Source of the DNA: a virus
Strand: one strand, 5' to 3'
IMG/VR virus record: IMGVR_UViG_3300043446_001434
Coordinates: 1 to 20,333 of that record
Length of the DNA stretch: 20,333 bases
Of the stretch, positions 12,254-20,090 are shown piece by piece (the stretch's first letter is position 1; each line of letters opens with the position of its first letter). A model generated the notes under the pieces. That model was given only the letters and a program-made list of their open reading frames with translations, was not told the origin of the DNA and made no database searches. The position numbers and the translations under genes were made by a program.

Positions 12254-12934
12254 CTAGAGTCGAGCTAAAAGGTCTTTATAGTCTTGTCCGTCTATGTACG
12301 CCTGATAAGCCTTCTCATCGTGATCGTAATACTCCCTGGAATTAACCCTGGCGTAATGATCGTCCATCGGAGCTTTACGAGCTAAAGGATGCATATGCTC
12401 GATAACTATATCGTGGCTGTATTGGAGGTTTCCGAGATCTGTCCCCAAAACCTTCCAAAAATTATCAGCGTATAGATGCTTTAGAGTTCCTGGAACCATT
12501 CCTTTCAGCTGCTCGCAGATACCTCGAGTCATTAGGCAGGATGTAGGCAGGTTAGCGCCTTGTAATAGATCGTTACCATATGCGATGCCGTTACGACCAA
12601 GAGGTAACAGTAGGCGCAATAAATAATCCCAGTAGGGGGTACGCGGAACGTTATCGTCGCCCATAAAACCAAAAAAATCATAACGATCATATTTTGAGTC
12701 ATCGAGAAGCAGCATCACGGCCATATTTAGAGGCTCGACCATTCCTGTAGCAGTGTGATAATTAACGAGAATGTTTATTCCATCGATTCTCTCATAATCT
12801 CGTAAGGCCCAATCATCTGTATCGCATACGAAATACAGGTCTGCTACAGCTTTTGTATCCTCCCAGGCTTTAAGCAGTCTTTCGGCGTTTTTTGGCCTTC
12901 CTCTGGTTGGTACTACATAGGCAGTCTTTAGCAT
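12254..12934 (-). CDS. Second glycosyltransferase, GT-A-like
   Basis: 226 residues from ATG 12934, with AGGGG eight bases upstream. It begins with a typical GT2 strand and loop (KTAYVVPTRGRPKNAERLLKAW) and has VCDTDDW at 37-42. The likely metal site is GFMGDDNVPRTP (Asp93-Asp94-Asn95). Further on come YGNDLLQGANLPTSCLMTRG and HLYADNFWKVLGTDL, then MHPLARKAPMDDHYARVNS, a region that usually carries the catalytic base. This family recurs in actinophages, where target and sugar are unknown. It overlaps the holin-like gene upstream and is the last gene before the hairpin region. Confidence 0.85.
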   Translation of the reverse strand: MLKTAYVVPTRGRPKNAERLLKAWEDTKAVADLYFVCDTDDWALRDYERIDGINILVNYHTATGMVEPLNMAVMLLLDDSKYDRYDFFGFMGDDNVPRTPYWDYLLRLLLPLGRNGIAYGNDLLQGANLPTSCLMTRGICEQLKGMVPGTLKHLYADNFWKVLGTDLGNLQYSHDIVIEHMHPLARKAPMDDHYARVNSREYYDHDEKAYQAYIDGQDYKDLLARL

Positions 12935-13130
12935 TTTGTCCCCTTTGATCGTGCTCTTTTAAGTGTTGGAAAACCATTCGACGCAGCTCTCGTAGATCTG
13001 TTAAGACCTCCTCAGCGAAACCATTAGAGACTGGCCTTGAATTTTTTTCAGCTCGAGCAGCGAATATAGCCGATACGCCTGATATCGTCGCAGCGGCTAT
13101 TACGCCTAATTGAATAAAAACATTATCCAC
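12870..13130 (-). CDS. Single-pass membrane protein of the lysis cassette, holin-like
   Basis: 86 residues from GTG 13130, overlapping the previous stop by 8 bp. One N-terminal membrane helix (FIQLGVIAAATISGVSAIFA, about 5-24) is followed by a predicted helical region, EEVLTDLRELRRMVFQHLKEHD, and a very basic C terminus (NQRKAKKRRKTA). Small N-in/C-out-like proteins with a helical tail follow the endolysin in many actinophage lysis cassettes as a second holin or regulator. The role is inferred from topology and place. Its 3' end overlaps the glycosyltransferase start by 65 bp. Confidence 0.65.
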   Translation of the reverse strand: MDNVFIQLGVIAAATISGVSAIFAARAEKNSRPVSNGFAEEVLTDLRELRRMVFQHLKEHDQRGQNAKDCLCSTNQRKAKKRRKTA

Positions 13131-13332
13131 GTCCGAGAGGATCCTTAGGATTGAGGAAACGTAAAATCGGAGGTAATACAGCGGCTAGAGCAGCGCTTGA
13201 TAAACCTTTAGCGGTCATATCTCCACTGGCAAGATAGTAAGCAATAGCAGCAGCGGCAGCTGAACGGCCCCAGGATGCAGCTAATTCCTTAGCTGTTTTG
13301 AGCTGTTTATTCTGTTTTTTCGCCTTCATCAT
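13123..13332 (-). CDS. Putative holin
   Basis: 69 residues, ATG 13332 (or the adjacent ATG 13329). A basic N terminus (MMKAKKQNKQLKTAKE) is followed by SWGRSAAAAAIAYYLASGD and GLSSAALAAVLPPILRFLNP, two hydrophobic segments ending in RFLNPKDPLGRG. This pattern of two short helices with a conserved LRxLNPKDxxxGR end is seen in holin-like proteins next to actinophage endolysins. It overlaps the endolysin gene by 26 bp. Holins permeabilise the membrane to release or activate the lysin. Confidence 0.75.
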   Translation of the reverse strand: MMKAKKQNKQLKTAKELAASWGRSAAAAAIAYYLASGDMTAKGLSSAALAAVLPPILRFLNPKDPLGRG

Positions 13333-13789
13333 TCTCCAGTTCTAAACCTCGGATTAATGTCTCAACCTGGACAGGATTTAACGCGATCTCAAAATGCATC
13401 TCGTCTTTTCTTGTCCGATAGTCGCCGCCCCATTTTAGTCCATATTTACGACATAAACGACGAATAGTGGCAGCTTGTTCGGCACTAAAGGTATTCACAG
13501 CTCCTAAAGGATGCTTTGTCGCATTTAGATCTATAGCTGTACCGCTGGAGTGATTAGATACCACGGTATTCGATCCGCGAACTTTACGGTATGCGTAACC
13601 CCAGTCGTCAAGCGTTCCTTTATCGATTGGTTCTACCTGTTTATGAAATTCAGCTGCAAAAGCGATTAATAATGGCGCTACAGGTTTAGCGACTCGTAAT
13701 TTTAGATCTGTACCTGGGACTGGTTTTCTAACGATATCGATAGTCTCGGCATCGGCAGACGCAGGCCATCCATTAGCGCTCTTTTCCAT
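13307..13789 (-). CDS. Endolysin, M15 family L-Ala-D-Glu/D-Ala-D-Ala-type peptidase
   Basis: 160 residues, a single M15 (VanY/Peptidase_M15_4) domain. The zinc ligands are His80 and Asp87 in SNHSSGTAIDLN (H-x(6)-D) and His132 in EMHFEI. GLKWGGDYRTRKDE between them is the usual substrate loop. It would cut peptide stems or bridges in peptidoglycan during lysis. No separate cell-wall-binding domain is present; the acidic C terminus (LENDEGEKTE) is short. The ATG at 13789 has a poor ribosome site. The two holin-like genes follow directly. Confidence 0.92.
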   Translation of the reverse strand: MEKSANGWPASADAETIDIVRKPVPGTDLKLRVAKPVAPLLIAFAAEFHKQVEPIDKGTLDDWGYAYRKVRGSNTVVSNHSSGTAIDLNATKHPLGAVNTFSAEQAATIRRLCRKYGLKWGGDYRTRKDEMHFEIALNPVQVETLIRGLELENDEGEKTE

Positions 13790-13813
13790 AACGCATATCT
13801 AAGCATAAACCGC

Positions 13814-13942
13814 TTAAATTGACGTCCATCCACGGATAGATCCACCATCTATCGGACACTTAAAAGCTAAATGTTTTCCATTGAGGATCCATTGACGATG
13901 AGCGGCATTAATCGCTCCCCAGTCAATAGCGTGAGGATCCAT
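13814..13942 (-). CDS. Very small protein upstream of the endolysin
   Basis: 42 residues from ATG 13942, with AAGG seven bases upstream. The sequence is MDPHAIDWGAINAAHRQWIL then NGKHLAFKCPIDGGSIRGWTSI. It contains a likely amphipathic helix (about 6-20) and a short C-terminal beta-like end. No family recognised. The gene fills most of the gap between the small tail-associated protein and the endolysin, and its ribosome site and plausible composition favour a real gene. Confidence 0.65.
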   Translation of the reverse strand: MDPHAIDWGAINAAHRQWILNGKHLAFKCPIDGGSIRGWTSI

Positions 13943-13965
13943 AACTGAACCTTAATCTACCAAGA

Positions 13966-14187
13966 TTATGCCAAGCCAAGAGCCTTAAGGTCATCCGCAG
14001 TTAAGCCAAGCGCGGCGAGTTTTGCCTCGGCTGCTGCCTTCTTTGCTGCGGCCTCTTGTGCTTTTGTTTTTTCTAAAGTTGATGCCGCTTGATCCGCTTG
14101 ATAAATGGCAAATTCTTCATCATTCATTTCTCGATCGATGATTTCATTTAACTCAACATTGTGGATTCTGATAAACGGTCTTGTCAT
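13966..14187 (-). CDS. Small tail-associated protein with charged coiled-coil
   Basis: 73 residues. ATG 14187 overlaps the fibre gene stop (TAATG), with GGGGTGA upstream. MTRPFIRIHNVELNEIIDREM is followed by an alanine/lysine/glutamate-rich helix (DQAASTLEKTKAQEAAAKKA...) and ends LGLTADDLKALGLA. Small proteins of this architecture (a short N-terminal strand echoing an I-x-I-x-(N/D) pattern, a long helix, and the L-G-L-T-x-D-D-L-K-A-L end) commonly follow tail-fibre genes in phages and may help fibre assembly. That role is inference from place. Confidence 0.7.
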   Translation of the reverse strand: MTRPFIRIHNVELNEIIDREMNDEEFAIYQADQAASTLEKTKAQEAAAKKAAAEAKLAALGLTADDLKALGLA

Positions 14188-15398
14188 TATTTCACCCCAT
14201 AAAGAACGTAAGTACCACCATCAAAAGAACCAGCGGTAATTCGGATTTCGATACTTGTAACGGCACTCGTTCCTTGATAGCCGCCAAAAACCGCCATTGC
14301 ACACGTAGCGTTATTTCCACCAGAATTAGTAATCGCTTGTAATTGATAATTTTTTCTGACAGAGCTGTTGTTGTAATCGTAAATGTAAAGATAGACCGCG
14401 TTGTTATTGTCAGGTGTATTTAGTGCGCCAGTCGCAGTCAGAATCTGAGTTGTTATGGATTGACCACTTTGGAAAGCCTGCCCTACTTCGGCTTGCATGA
14501 AGTTATTAACGTGGAAATTGGCAGTGGTATCTCCATTTATTCTCAGCTGCAAACTTCCACTTGTATCTCCGCTCACGTCGGTGATAACCAAATATAAGTC
14601 TGTATATGATGAACTAAAACTTCCGACGGTCGTAACAGAACCAGATAAAGAACCAGAAGCAATTGATGTCATTCCGCCAGACGCCGAAGTAGCCCAAGTT
14701 GGGACGCCGCCAGATACGGTCAGCACTTGATTACTACTCCCAATACCAAGACGAGCAGGAGTATTAGCGGCGGATGCATATAATAAATCACCAGTAGCAG
14801 TTAATAATGATTGTGGCGATGAACCGTATTTTAGTCCAGTGCTTTGTGTTGAATCCGCCAAAATATATTGATTATTAGAACCTACGGATAATGCGGACAC
14901 AGTTCCAGCGCCAGTACCTACGAGTAAATCACCTTTCGCCGCTGTATTTAGTTTTAGATCTGCCGTCCCACTCGTTACGCCACCTGTTAGACCTGAGGTT
15001 GCGCCTGTAGTAATTCCTGTAATATCTCCAGTAGAGCTACTGGCATATTCGAACCATATCGCCGAGGATGTTGAAACAAAATACAGCACACCGCCTTCAT
15101 ACTGATTTACCGCTAAAGTTGCAGAGGTATTTACGGTAGCTGTACCAGCTGTAATCGTTACGATGCCTGCGCCTGTATTTTGAATATAGACAGTATCTCC
15201 AGCATCGAAAATTCCAGTATTAACCGTACAGGTGACGGATCCTGAGGTACTGAATTCGATACGAGTACCTTTATCCGCAGCTACTAAAACGTAACTAGCA
15301 GTCTTAGCGCTAACCGTCTGATTAAAATCGTTAGTCTGTAGCGCATTAACTTGGGCCGCGGTTAATACCTGGCCAGTCGTAAAGGTCTGTTTAGCCAT
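14187..15398 (-). CDS. Tail fibre / receptor-binding protein candidate
   Basis: 403 residues, low complexity and rich in S, T, G and A. The N terminus (TFTTGQVLTAAQVNALQTNDF) is the common attachment segment of phage fibre proteins. A beta repeat region follows, TASYVLVAADKGTRIEFST and then GAGIVTITAGTATVNTSATL, and later KGDLLVGTGAGTVSALSVGSNNQYIL and GDLLYASAANTPARLGIGSSNQVL, two copies of a GDLL-x(4-9)-L-x-x-GSxNQ-x-L shaft motif. The C-terminal 150 residues (from SIASGSLSGSVTTVGSF) look like a compact beta-sandwich head. The ATG at 15398 lies just after TAAGGAG, which is also the stop of the gene before. Confidence 0.75.
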   Translation of the reverse strand: MAKQTFTTGQVLTAAQVNALQTNDFNQTVSAKTASYVLVAADKGTRIEFSTSGSVTCTVNTGIFDAGDTVYIQNTGAGIVTITAGTATVNTSATLAVNQYEGGVLYFVSTSSAIWFEYASSSTGDITGITTGATSGLTGGVTSGTADLKLNTAAKGDLLVGTGAGTVSALSVGSNNQYILADSTQSTGLKYGSSPQSLLTATGDLLYASAANTPARLGIGSSNQVLTVSGGVPTWATSASGGMTSIASGSLSGSVTTVGSFSSSYTDLYLVITDVSGDTSGSLQLRINGDTTANFHVNNFMQAEVGQAFQSGQSITTQILTATGALNTPDNNNAVYLYIYDYNNSSVRKNYQLQAITNSGGNNATCAMAVFGGYQGTSAVTSIEIRITAGSFDGGTYVLYGVK

Positions 15399-15406
15399 TT
15401 TTCTCC

Positions 15407-16654
15407 TTAATAAGCGAGGGAATCCTCATTCAAAAGGCCATCTACGCTCGAGTCTAGCACGAAACCACTAGCGAACGGTTGCGCGGTCGTAAAAGTGGTA
15501 AAAAACGTATTGGGTGTTATGTCATAAGCCAAGCCTGTAATAACAGTATCCGACGTGGCATTTCCACTAGGTAAAGTCTGAATGACCCTAATTGGATCGA
15601 ACATATCAAGATCTAAAGCTGCGATAATGCGAGTCGGATAGGCGCTATCGGAAGCATCGATGGTCAGGCTTTCCATTCTTAAATCTGCTCCTACCTCCTT
15701 ACGACTAGCGATCACCATAAGAGCTTGATTCAAACTATCGGTATCTGTCTGCGCGATAGTGCTGCGATTTCTACTGTGTAAAAAGTAGGTATCTATACTG
15801 GTTGTGTCAGTAGCAGTCTGCGACGTTCCACCTGTCCGAGTAACCGTACAGCTATTAATAAGACCAAAATCTGACAGATCAAAAGAAACAGCCTGGTAGC
15901 TAACCGTCCCTACCGCACCGCTATCACTAAAGGTCGTATATGCGCCACCTGATCTCGAGATGATATCGGCCCTGGAGAGGAATGTGGCGTAGCCTTGTTG
16001 GTTTATGTAAAAGGCTCCAAGTTCCGTCGTTTCGACGCTCTGACAGGCTGCTAGGGCCGTTCTAGTGGTACCTCCGTCGGCTTGTACGGTCGTCGTTGCA
16101 GTCGTCGATATGGATCTCATACCTGTAGGCCAGTCGGCAGCGTCCAGGATGCTCGTAATTCGCTGCGCCGTCGTCTGTCCAGCTGTACCACCTGTTACGG
16201 TCGAAATCGAGGCTAGATTGAGAAGCTGAAAACCATCGACGCAATTTAAATCTACATAGGCAGGATCGAATCCTGTCGGAGATTGATATTTCCAGGATTG
16301 GACGTACATAGATCCGAGCGCATATTCCGTACCTGCATAAGAGGCCGTAAAACGAATTTTACGCATTGGTAAAATTTTGCCGTAAAGAGCGCCGCTGATA
16401 TTAGCTGGATTGAATAGACCAGTACGATCGATAAGACGAACGGCAGCCGTACCAGCTGTAAAACTGTCTGAGGTTCGATTATATGCTCGCTTAATTGAAA
16501 CTTTTAATACATATTGGGTTACATCGACGATTTCACTTGCCGCAGTACCAAGTACGGCCACATCAAGAGGCGTCGAGGGATCATCCAATACGAGCGCTGG
16601 ATCGAAGGTAGCGCCATTAGAAAAGTCGATCGTGCATTTGAACGTCGCAGCCAT
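15407..16654 (-). CDS. Minor tail protein (tail-tip/baseplate component)
   Basis: 415 residues starting one base after the tape-measure stop. The early VDVTQYVLKVSIKRAYNRTS and SFTAGTAAVRLIDRTGLFNPAN segments, followed by the LPMRKIRFTASYAGTEYALGSMYVQSW strand block, resemble the beta-rich first domain of actinophage minor tail proteins that follow the tape measure. The middle holds TAQRITSILDAADWP and GAFYINQQGYATFLSR, seen in distal tail or hub-like proteins. No catalytic motif is evident. It probably forms part of the tip and anchors the fibre encoded next. Confidence 0.78.
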   Translation of the reverse strand: MAATFKCTIDFSNGATFDPALVLDDPSTPLDVAVLGTAASEIVDVTQYVLKVSIKRAYNRTSDSFTAGTAAVRLIDRTGLFNPANISGALYGKILPMRKIRFTASYAGTEYALGSMYVQSWKYQSPTGFDPAYVDLNCVDGFQLLNLASISTVTGGTAGQTTAQRITSILDAADWPTGMRSISTTATTTVQADGGTTRTALAACQSVETTELGAFYINQQGYATFLSRADIISRSGGAYTTFSDSGAVGTVSYQAVSFDLSDFGLINSCTVTRTGGTSQTATDTTSIDTYFLHSRNRSTIAQTDTDSLNQALMVIASRKEVGADLRMESLTIDASDSAYPTRIIAALDLDMFDPIRVIQTLPSGNATSDTVITGLAYDITPNTFFTTFTTAQPFASGFVLDSSVDGLLNEDSLAY

Positions 16655-16655
16655 A

Positions 16656-18584
16656 TTAAACCGCTAACGTAATCGAATTACCTGTTCGCTGTGTCTGATA
16701 GACAGCATCGGTTACAGCGGCTACGAGATCCTGTTGAGATAATAATGATCCTTGAACGGTCACATTGACCGTTACCCCATTTTCGCCCATTCTAAATCTA
16801 GCTGGATCAAAATTACTGGGAACGCTGGTCGCATCATTAAGTAATGCTAGATAACTTGAACCTGTATTTTCGCTCATTCTAAATCTAGCTGGATCAAAAT
16901 TAGCTGGAACGCTAGTCAAGTCATTTACTAATCGAAGGTAACTACTCGCCATTTCATCGAAATATCTAAAATTACCAGTATCAGGTACGAGAGGTTTTGG
17001 CTGTACTCCGAAAGGTTCGCCCCCAATTTCGCCAGGTAATAAGACTCCAGGTGGTTTAACTACTACTGGAGGCGGTACTAAAGCGCCACCGCTACTTTCA
17101 TCACCTTTACGAACTCCTCCAGGATTAAAGGTAGATCCTGGGCCGATGCCAGTAGCGCTATTTCCTGGCGCTGGTATCGGTGGAACCGTGATAGTAGCTC
17201 CAATAGAAATACTATATTTACCTTCAATAAGAGCTTTGAGTTTATTTATAACCTCGTCAAGATTATCAGTGAATTTAATCTGAGGCTTAGAAGCAGCTAA
17301 CGCATCTATGGCCGCTTTACTATTAGCGAAACCTGCAACGGTTAGTAATTGATACATTTTCTCAAGGTTCATCGCATCGTCATAACGACCTTGAGTAGCT
17401 GCCTGTAATGTCTTTATTGCTTCTTCATCATTCTGATAATCACTTATTTTTAACGCCGAAAGCTGCAATACTCGTTCACGATCGGAGGCTGAGATATTTC
17501 GGCGTAATGCTGCCTGGAGATTAATGGCATCAATATCAAAACGAAATTGGATAGCAGATTTAAGGCGTTCGATTTCAGCGGTACGTTTCTTTTCTGCCGC
17601 TCTTTTCTTTTCTTCCGCTGCCAAGCGAGCTAATTCGGCTGCTCTGATTTTGGCGTTTATAGCCTCTTGTTTCGCTAATGCTGTTTGAGTAGCTAGGCGC
17701 TCAAAATCCGAAAGAATAGTTGATCTTATGGATGCTTCTGATGCTTTTTGCGCCGCTATAAAATCATCCGCTTTATTCTTAAATAATGTAAATTTATCTA
17801 TAAGGAAAGTTAATTTATCTGCGAATGAAGCGATACGACCTAGTAAAGTTCCCACAGATTCGCCTAATTTAATTAACTTAGTGCTAAATTGACTGACGGA
17901 TAAACCTGATTTCTCTAGGCCTTTGATAAAACCTTCACCTATAGCCTCTTTAGTTTCGTCAAAAGCTACTTTAAGTCGATCGATGCTGGTGGCGAAATCG
18001 TCCTGAGTCGCTATTGCGGTTCCGCCGTAACGCTTTTGTAAATCGGTAACAATATCGCCGAATTTTTGACCCTTGAGAGATGCGGTGGTATATCCGATAT
18101 TAAGTTTAGCTAATGCCGTATTTTGACCTGAATATGCCTTTTCTAAAGCGATACTTACGCCTTCAACGTCTTTTCCTGTGGCCTTACTGATATCGACGGC
18201 AAGAGTTAGGAGTTTTTGTGCGTCTGTGAGTGTATAGGTCGCCCTAACAAGTCTCTGTAACGCAGGATATAACTCGTCATCCGCAATTCCAGTAGCTAGA
18301 GATAGATTCGATACAAAATCATTAGCGAATTTTTTGGCAAAACCTAAATTTAAGTTGTCTAATTGTAGGCCAAGTCTTTTTAATGCTTTTTCATTCTCAG
18401 AATAGGCTACGAGTGACTTTCGTAAAACGTTAGCTACAAAAGCCGCTCCAAAAACGTTTCTCAGACGCTTGCCGAATTTTTCTAATTGCTTTTCGGTGCG
18501 TTTAGTTTCTTTTTGTAAATCTTTGAAACCTTTATCTTTTAGGCGCGTGACAAGATCTACAGCTACCTCTGATTTAGGAGCCAT
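16656..18584 (-). CDS. Tape measure protein
   Basis: 642 residues from ATG 18584, with GGAG upstream. The first 55 residues are basic and helical, and a hydrophobic AFVANVLRKSLVAYSENEKAL segment follows. Residues about 60-250 are a conserved helical block (ALEKAYSGQNTALAKLNIGY is typical of tape measures). A long charged coiled coil lies at about 300-345 (AKIRAAELARLAAEEKKRAA...). A proline/glycine-rich stretch (about 465-535) precedes two 29-residue repeats at 547-604, and the end is NVTVQGSLLSQQDLVAAVTD. At about 1.5 angstrom per residue the tail would be near 95-100 nm. It sets tail length and is ejected with the DNA. Confidence 0.9.
   Translation of the reverse strand: MAPKSEVAVDLVTRLKDKGFKDLQKETKRTEKQLEKFGKRLRNVFGAAFVANVLRKSLVAYSENEKALKRLGLQLDNLNLGFAKKFANDFVSNLSLATGIADDELYPALQRLVRATYTLTDAQKLLTLAVDISKATGKDVEGVSIALEKAYSGQNTALAKLNIGYTTASLKGQKFGDIVTDLQKRYGGTAIATQDDFATSIDRLKVAFDETKEAIGEGFIKGLEKSGLSVSQFSTKLIKLGESVGTLLGRIASFADKLTFLIDKFTLFKNKADDFIAAQKASEASIRSTILSDFERLATQTALAKQEAINAKIRAAELARLAAEEKKRAAEKKRTAEIERLKSAIQFRFDIDAINLQAALRRNISASDRERVLQLSALKISDYQNDEEAIKTLQAATQGRYDDAMNLEKMYQLLTVAGFANSKAAIDALAASKPQIKFTDNLDEVINKLKALIEGKYSISIGATITVPPIPAPGNSATGIGPGSTFNPGGVRKGDESSGGALVPPPVVVKPPGVLLPGEIGGEPFGVQPKPLVPDTGNFRYFDEMASSYLRLVNDLTSVPANFDPARFRMSENTGSSYLALLNDATSVPSNFDPARFRMGENGVTVNVTVQGSLLSQQDLVAAVTDAVYQTQRTGNSITLAV
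16780..16943 (-). repeat. Two tandem 29-codon repeats in the tape measure gene
   Basis: Coding units with 87-bp period encode SSYLRLVNDLTSVPANFDPA then RFRMSENTG, and SSYLALLNDATSVPSNFDPA then RFRMGEN. The core around TTTTCGCxCATTCTAAATCT is nearly identical in DNA (16780 and 16867). This indicates a recent duplication near the C terminus. Confidence 0.85.
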
Positions 18585-19220
18585 TTAAAACTCCTTCACA
18601 AAAGCTAAAAGGCGCTGATCGATAACCTTCTTTACCTCTGTGCGCACACTGTCACCCATTATCGCCTCCGCTTTATACAGGATGCGGCCTTTACTAGCGT
18701 TTCCTGTAAGTGGCGATATTTTACTCATTAAATTTCGAAAATCCTCAGGTGCGTTAGGATTACGAGAGACACTCTTAGTTTTGGCTCTTGATTTTTCTGT
18801 TCCGCGACCTGCTAATTCATAGATGGCTCCAGCTGGCGTACTATTGACGACAGCTAAAGCCGCTACCGCTACTTTGTTATATCCAAAAGGTACTTTATTA
18901 GCTGTTGTTCGCTTGATCTTGATACCTGAGGCTACTTTATTCGCTTGCCACGTCCAGCGTAGCGGATCTCGCGATCGATGAGTACGATCATTAACCCAGG
19001 ATGCCGAGGTATAAGTAGGCATCTGAGGACGAAAGATAAATGCGCCACTATTATTCACAATTTGACCTGGTACGAATGTACGAGCAGTCATCACCATTGG
19101 TTTAGCCGCGGCGTTAAGAGCTTTATTAAAGTCTTTCCGTAACTTAGGATCTAAGGCCTTTAATGCTTTAGTCAATTTAGCAAAATCAGGGATAAAAATC
19201 GATTCGGAAGCTCGAGCCAT
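18585..19220 (-). CDS. HK97 gp10-like neck/tail-completion protein
   Basis: 211 residues from ATG 19220, with a perfect AGGAGG five bases upstream that is embedded in the last codons of the chaperone extension. The N-terminal helix FAKLTKALKALDPKLRKDFNKALNAAAKPM and the later AGAIYELAGRGTEKS are typical of the gp10-like family, and the C terminus is helical (RTEVKKVIDQRLLAFVKEF). Such proteins usually lie before the tail tube gene; here it lies between the chaperone and tape measure genes. It could therefore have a different role, such as tail assembly. The family call is by motif. Confidence 0.7.
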   Translation of the reverse strand: MARASESIFIPDFAKLTKALKALDPKLRKDFNKALNAAAKPMVMTARTFVPGQIVNNSGAFIFRPQMPTYTSASWVNDRTHRSRDPLRWTWQANKVASGIKIKRTTANKVPFGYNKVAVAALAVVNSTPAGAIYELAGRGTEKSRAKTKSVSRNPNAPEDFRNLMSKISPLTGNASKGRILYKAEAIMGDSVRTEVKKVIDQRLLAFVKEF

Positions 19221-19222
19221 TT

Positions 19223-19647
19223 TTACCTCCTACGCGGCGTCATCGTCTTTCGACTTTGTGCCTGTTCCTGCAAGATAAATTTTATCGCTGCATATATGGC
19301 AGGGTCGCAACCAAGTAGATCGTTAGGAGATATACCTGTAGCTACCGACACGGCTGCGACCTCCCATATGTCGCCGCGTCGGTCTATCCATTTTTTGGAT
19401 CTATGACGAGATCTACATCCTTATAACCATTAAGAAATGCGTCGTCTAAAGGCCCATTAGCATCGCCTTTAGCAGTCATAAGATAATGTGCGAACCACCA
19501 TAAGTCGGATTCACGCTGTTCATCAATTAGTCGCTTACGCCATCCGACTTTGAAATGACTTTCAAAAGCCACCTTAGCCGCTGGCGTAAGCTCGTAATCG
19601 ACCTCTTTATTATCTTTTTTTGTTACACGGATTAATTGAATAGCCAT
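19223..19647 (-). CDS. Tail assembly chaperone, long form made by -1 ribosomal frameshift
   Basis: 141 residues, joined 19647-19390 and 19390-19223 at the heptamer A_AAA_AAT. The 0-frame part (86 residues) is shared with the short form. After the slip, translation continues WIDRRGDIWEVAAVSVATGI then SPNDLLGCDPAIYAAIKFIL and ends QAQSRKTMTPRRR. The W-x(n)-ATG-SPxDLL pattern and IYAAIKFILQEQ match the T-domain of GT-type chaperones in siphophages (as in lambda G-GT, established knowledge). The long form bridges tape measure and tail tube protein during assembly. The extension ends two bases before the next start and supplies its AGGAGG. Confidence 0.9.
19384..19647 (-). CDS. Tail assembly chaperone, short form (G-like)
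   Basis: 87 residues from ATG 19647, with AGGGGG upstream. The protein reads MAIQLIRVTKKDNKEVDYEL, with a helical middle, AAKVAFESHFKVGWRKRLID, and ESDLWWFAHYLMTAKG. It ends VIDPKNG at a TAG immediately after the slippery run. This is the abundant product when no frameshift occurs and would coat the tape measure. It lies just after the tail tube gene, as usual. Confidence 0.9.
   Translation of the reverse strand: MAIQLIRVTKKDNKEVDYELTPAAKVAFESHFKVGWRKRLIDEQRESDLWWFAHYLMTAKGDANGPLDDAFLNGYKDVDLVIDPKNG
19390..19396 (-). promoter_or_regulatory. Programmed -1 frameshift site A_AAA_AAT
   Basis: The coding strand reads CCA AAA AAT GGA TAG in the 0 frame. The A_AAA_AAT heptamer fits X_XXY_YYZ exactly and lies six bases before the stop codon. 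Slipping by one base opens a 55-codon frame that encodes a recognisable chaperone extension. This is the standard organisation of siphophage tail chaperones. Confidence 0.9.
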
Positions 19648-19669
19648 TTATTGCCCCCTATTAATTGGA

Positions 19670-20074
19670 TCAGGTTGTTGTTTTTGTTAGAGCTGTTACT
19701 GGAAGCGTGATCGATGCAGTTGCAGGGCCATCAAGAGTTCCGTTAATGGGCTGCCATTGAGCGACCAAAACTGACATTGAGTAGCGAGGATTTGTCGAGC
19801 TGACGGTTCCTGATACTGGAATGAGTTGCATCGCTAATTTTGTACCTAGTGCATTTTCAAAAATTGAATTTACTGAGGATGCTGCGAAATCGTTATACAG
19901 TTCGAGCGTAACACTTGGTCGTTCAATTCCACCTACGAGGTTTTGAACGGTGTCTGTCATCGCTGTAATTTCCACGGCGTCCACCTCACGAGAAAGACTG
20001 ACCGCGCTAACGAAAGTCGTGATGGTTGTCGTTCCAGCGACTACCGCCACTTGATTACCCATAAAGATCGCCAT
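19670..20074 (-). CDS. Major tail (tube) protein
   Basis: 134 residues from ATG 20074, with AAAGGAGA upstream. The sequence starts MAIFMGNQVAVVAGTTTITT and has FVSAVSLSREVDAVEITAMTDT, a segment (L-S-R-E-x-D-x-x-E-I/V-T) found in many siphophage tube proteins. The second half is beta-rich (NPRYSMSVLVAQWQPINGTL and ASITLPVTALTKTTT). It polymerises into the tube through which DNA passes. It lies between the tail terminator and the chaperone, the canonical order. Confidence 0.88.
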   Translation of the reverse strand: MAIFMGNQVAVVAGTTTITTFVSAVSLSREVDAVEITAMTDTVQNLVGGIERPSVTLELYNDFAASSVNSIFENALGTKLAMQLIPVSGTVSSTNPRYSMSVLVAQWQPINGTLDGPATASITLPVTALTKTTT

Positions 20075-20090
20075 TTGTTTTTCTCCTTTT

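Noticed and set aside
13117-13127. TTATCCACG as another DnaA box
   Set aside because: It is one base off the consensus and inside a coding overlap, so it is likely chance.
13800-13816. TAAGC/GCTTA hairpin before the endolysin
   Set aside because: A 5-bp stem with a 7-base loop and no T-run is too weak to call a terminator.
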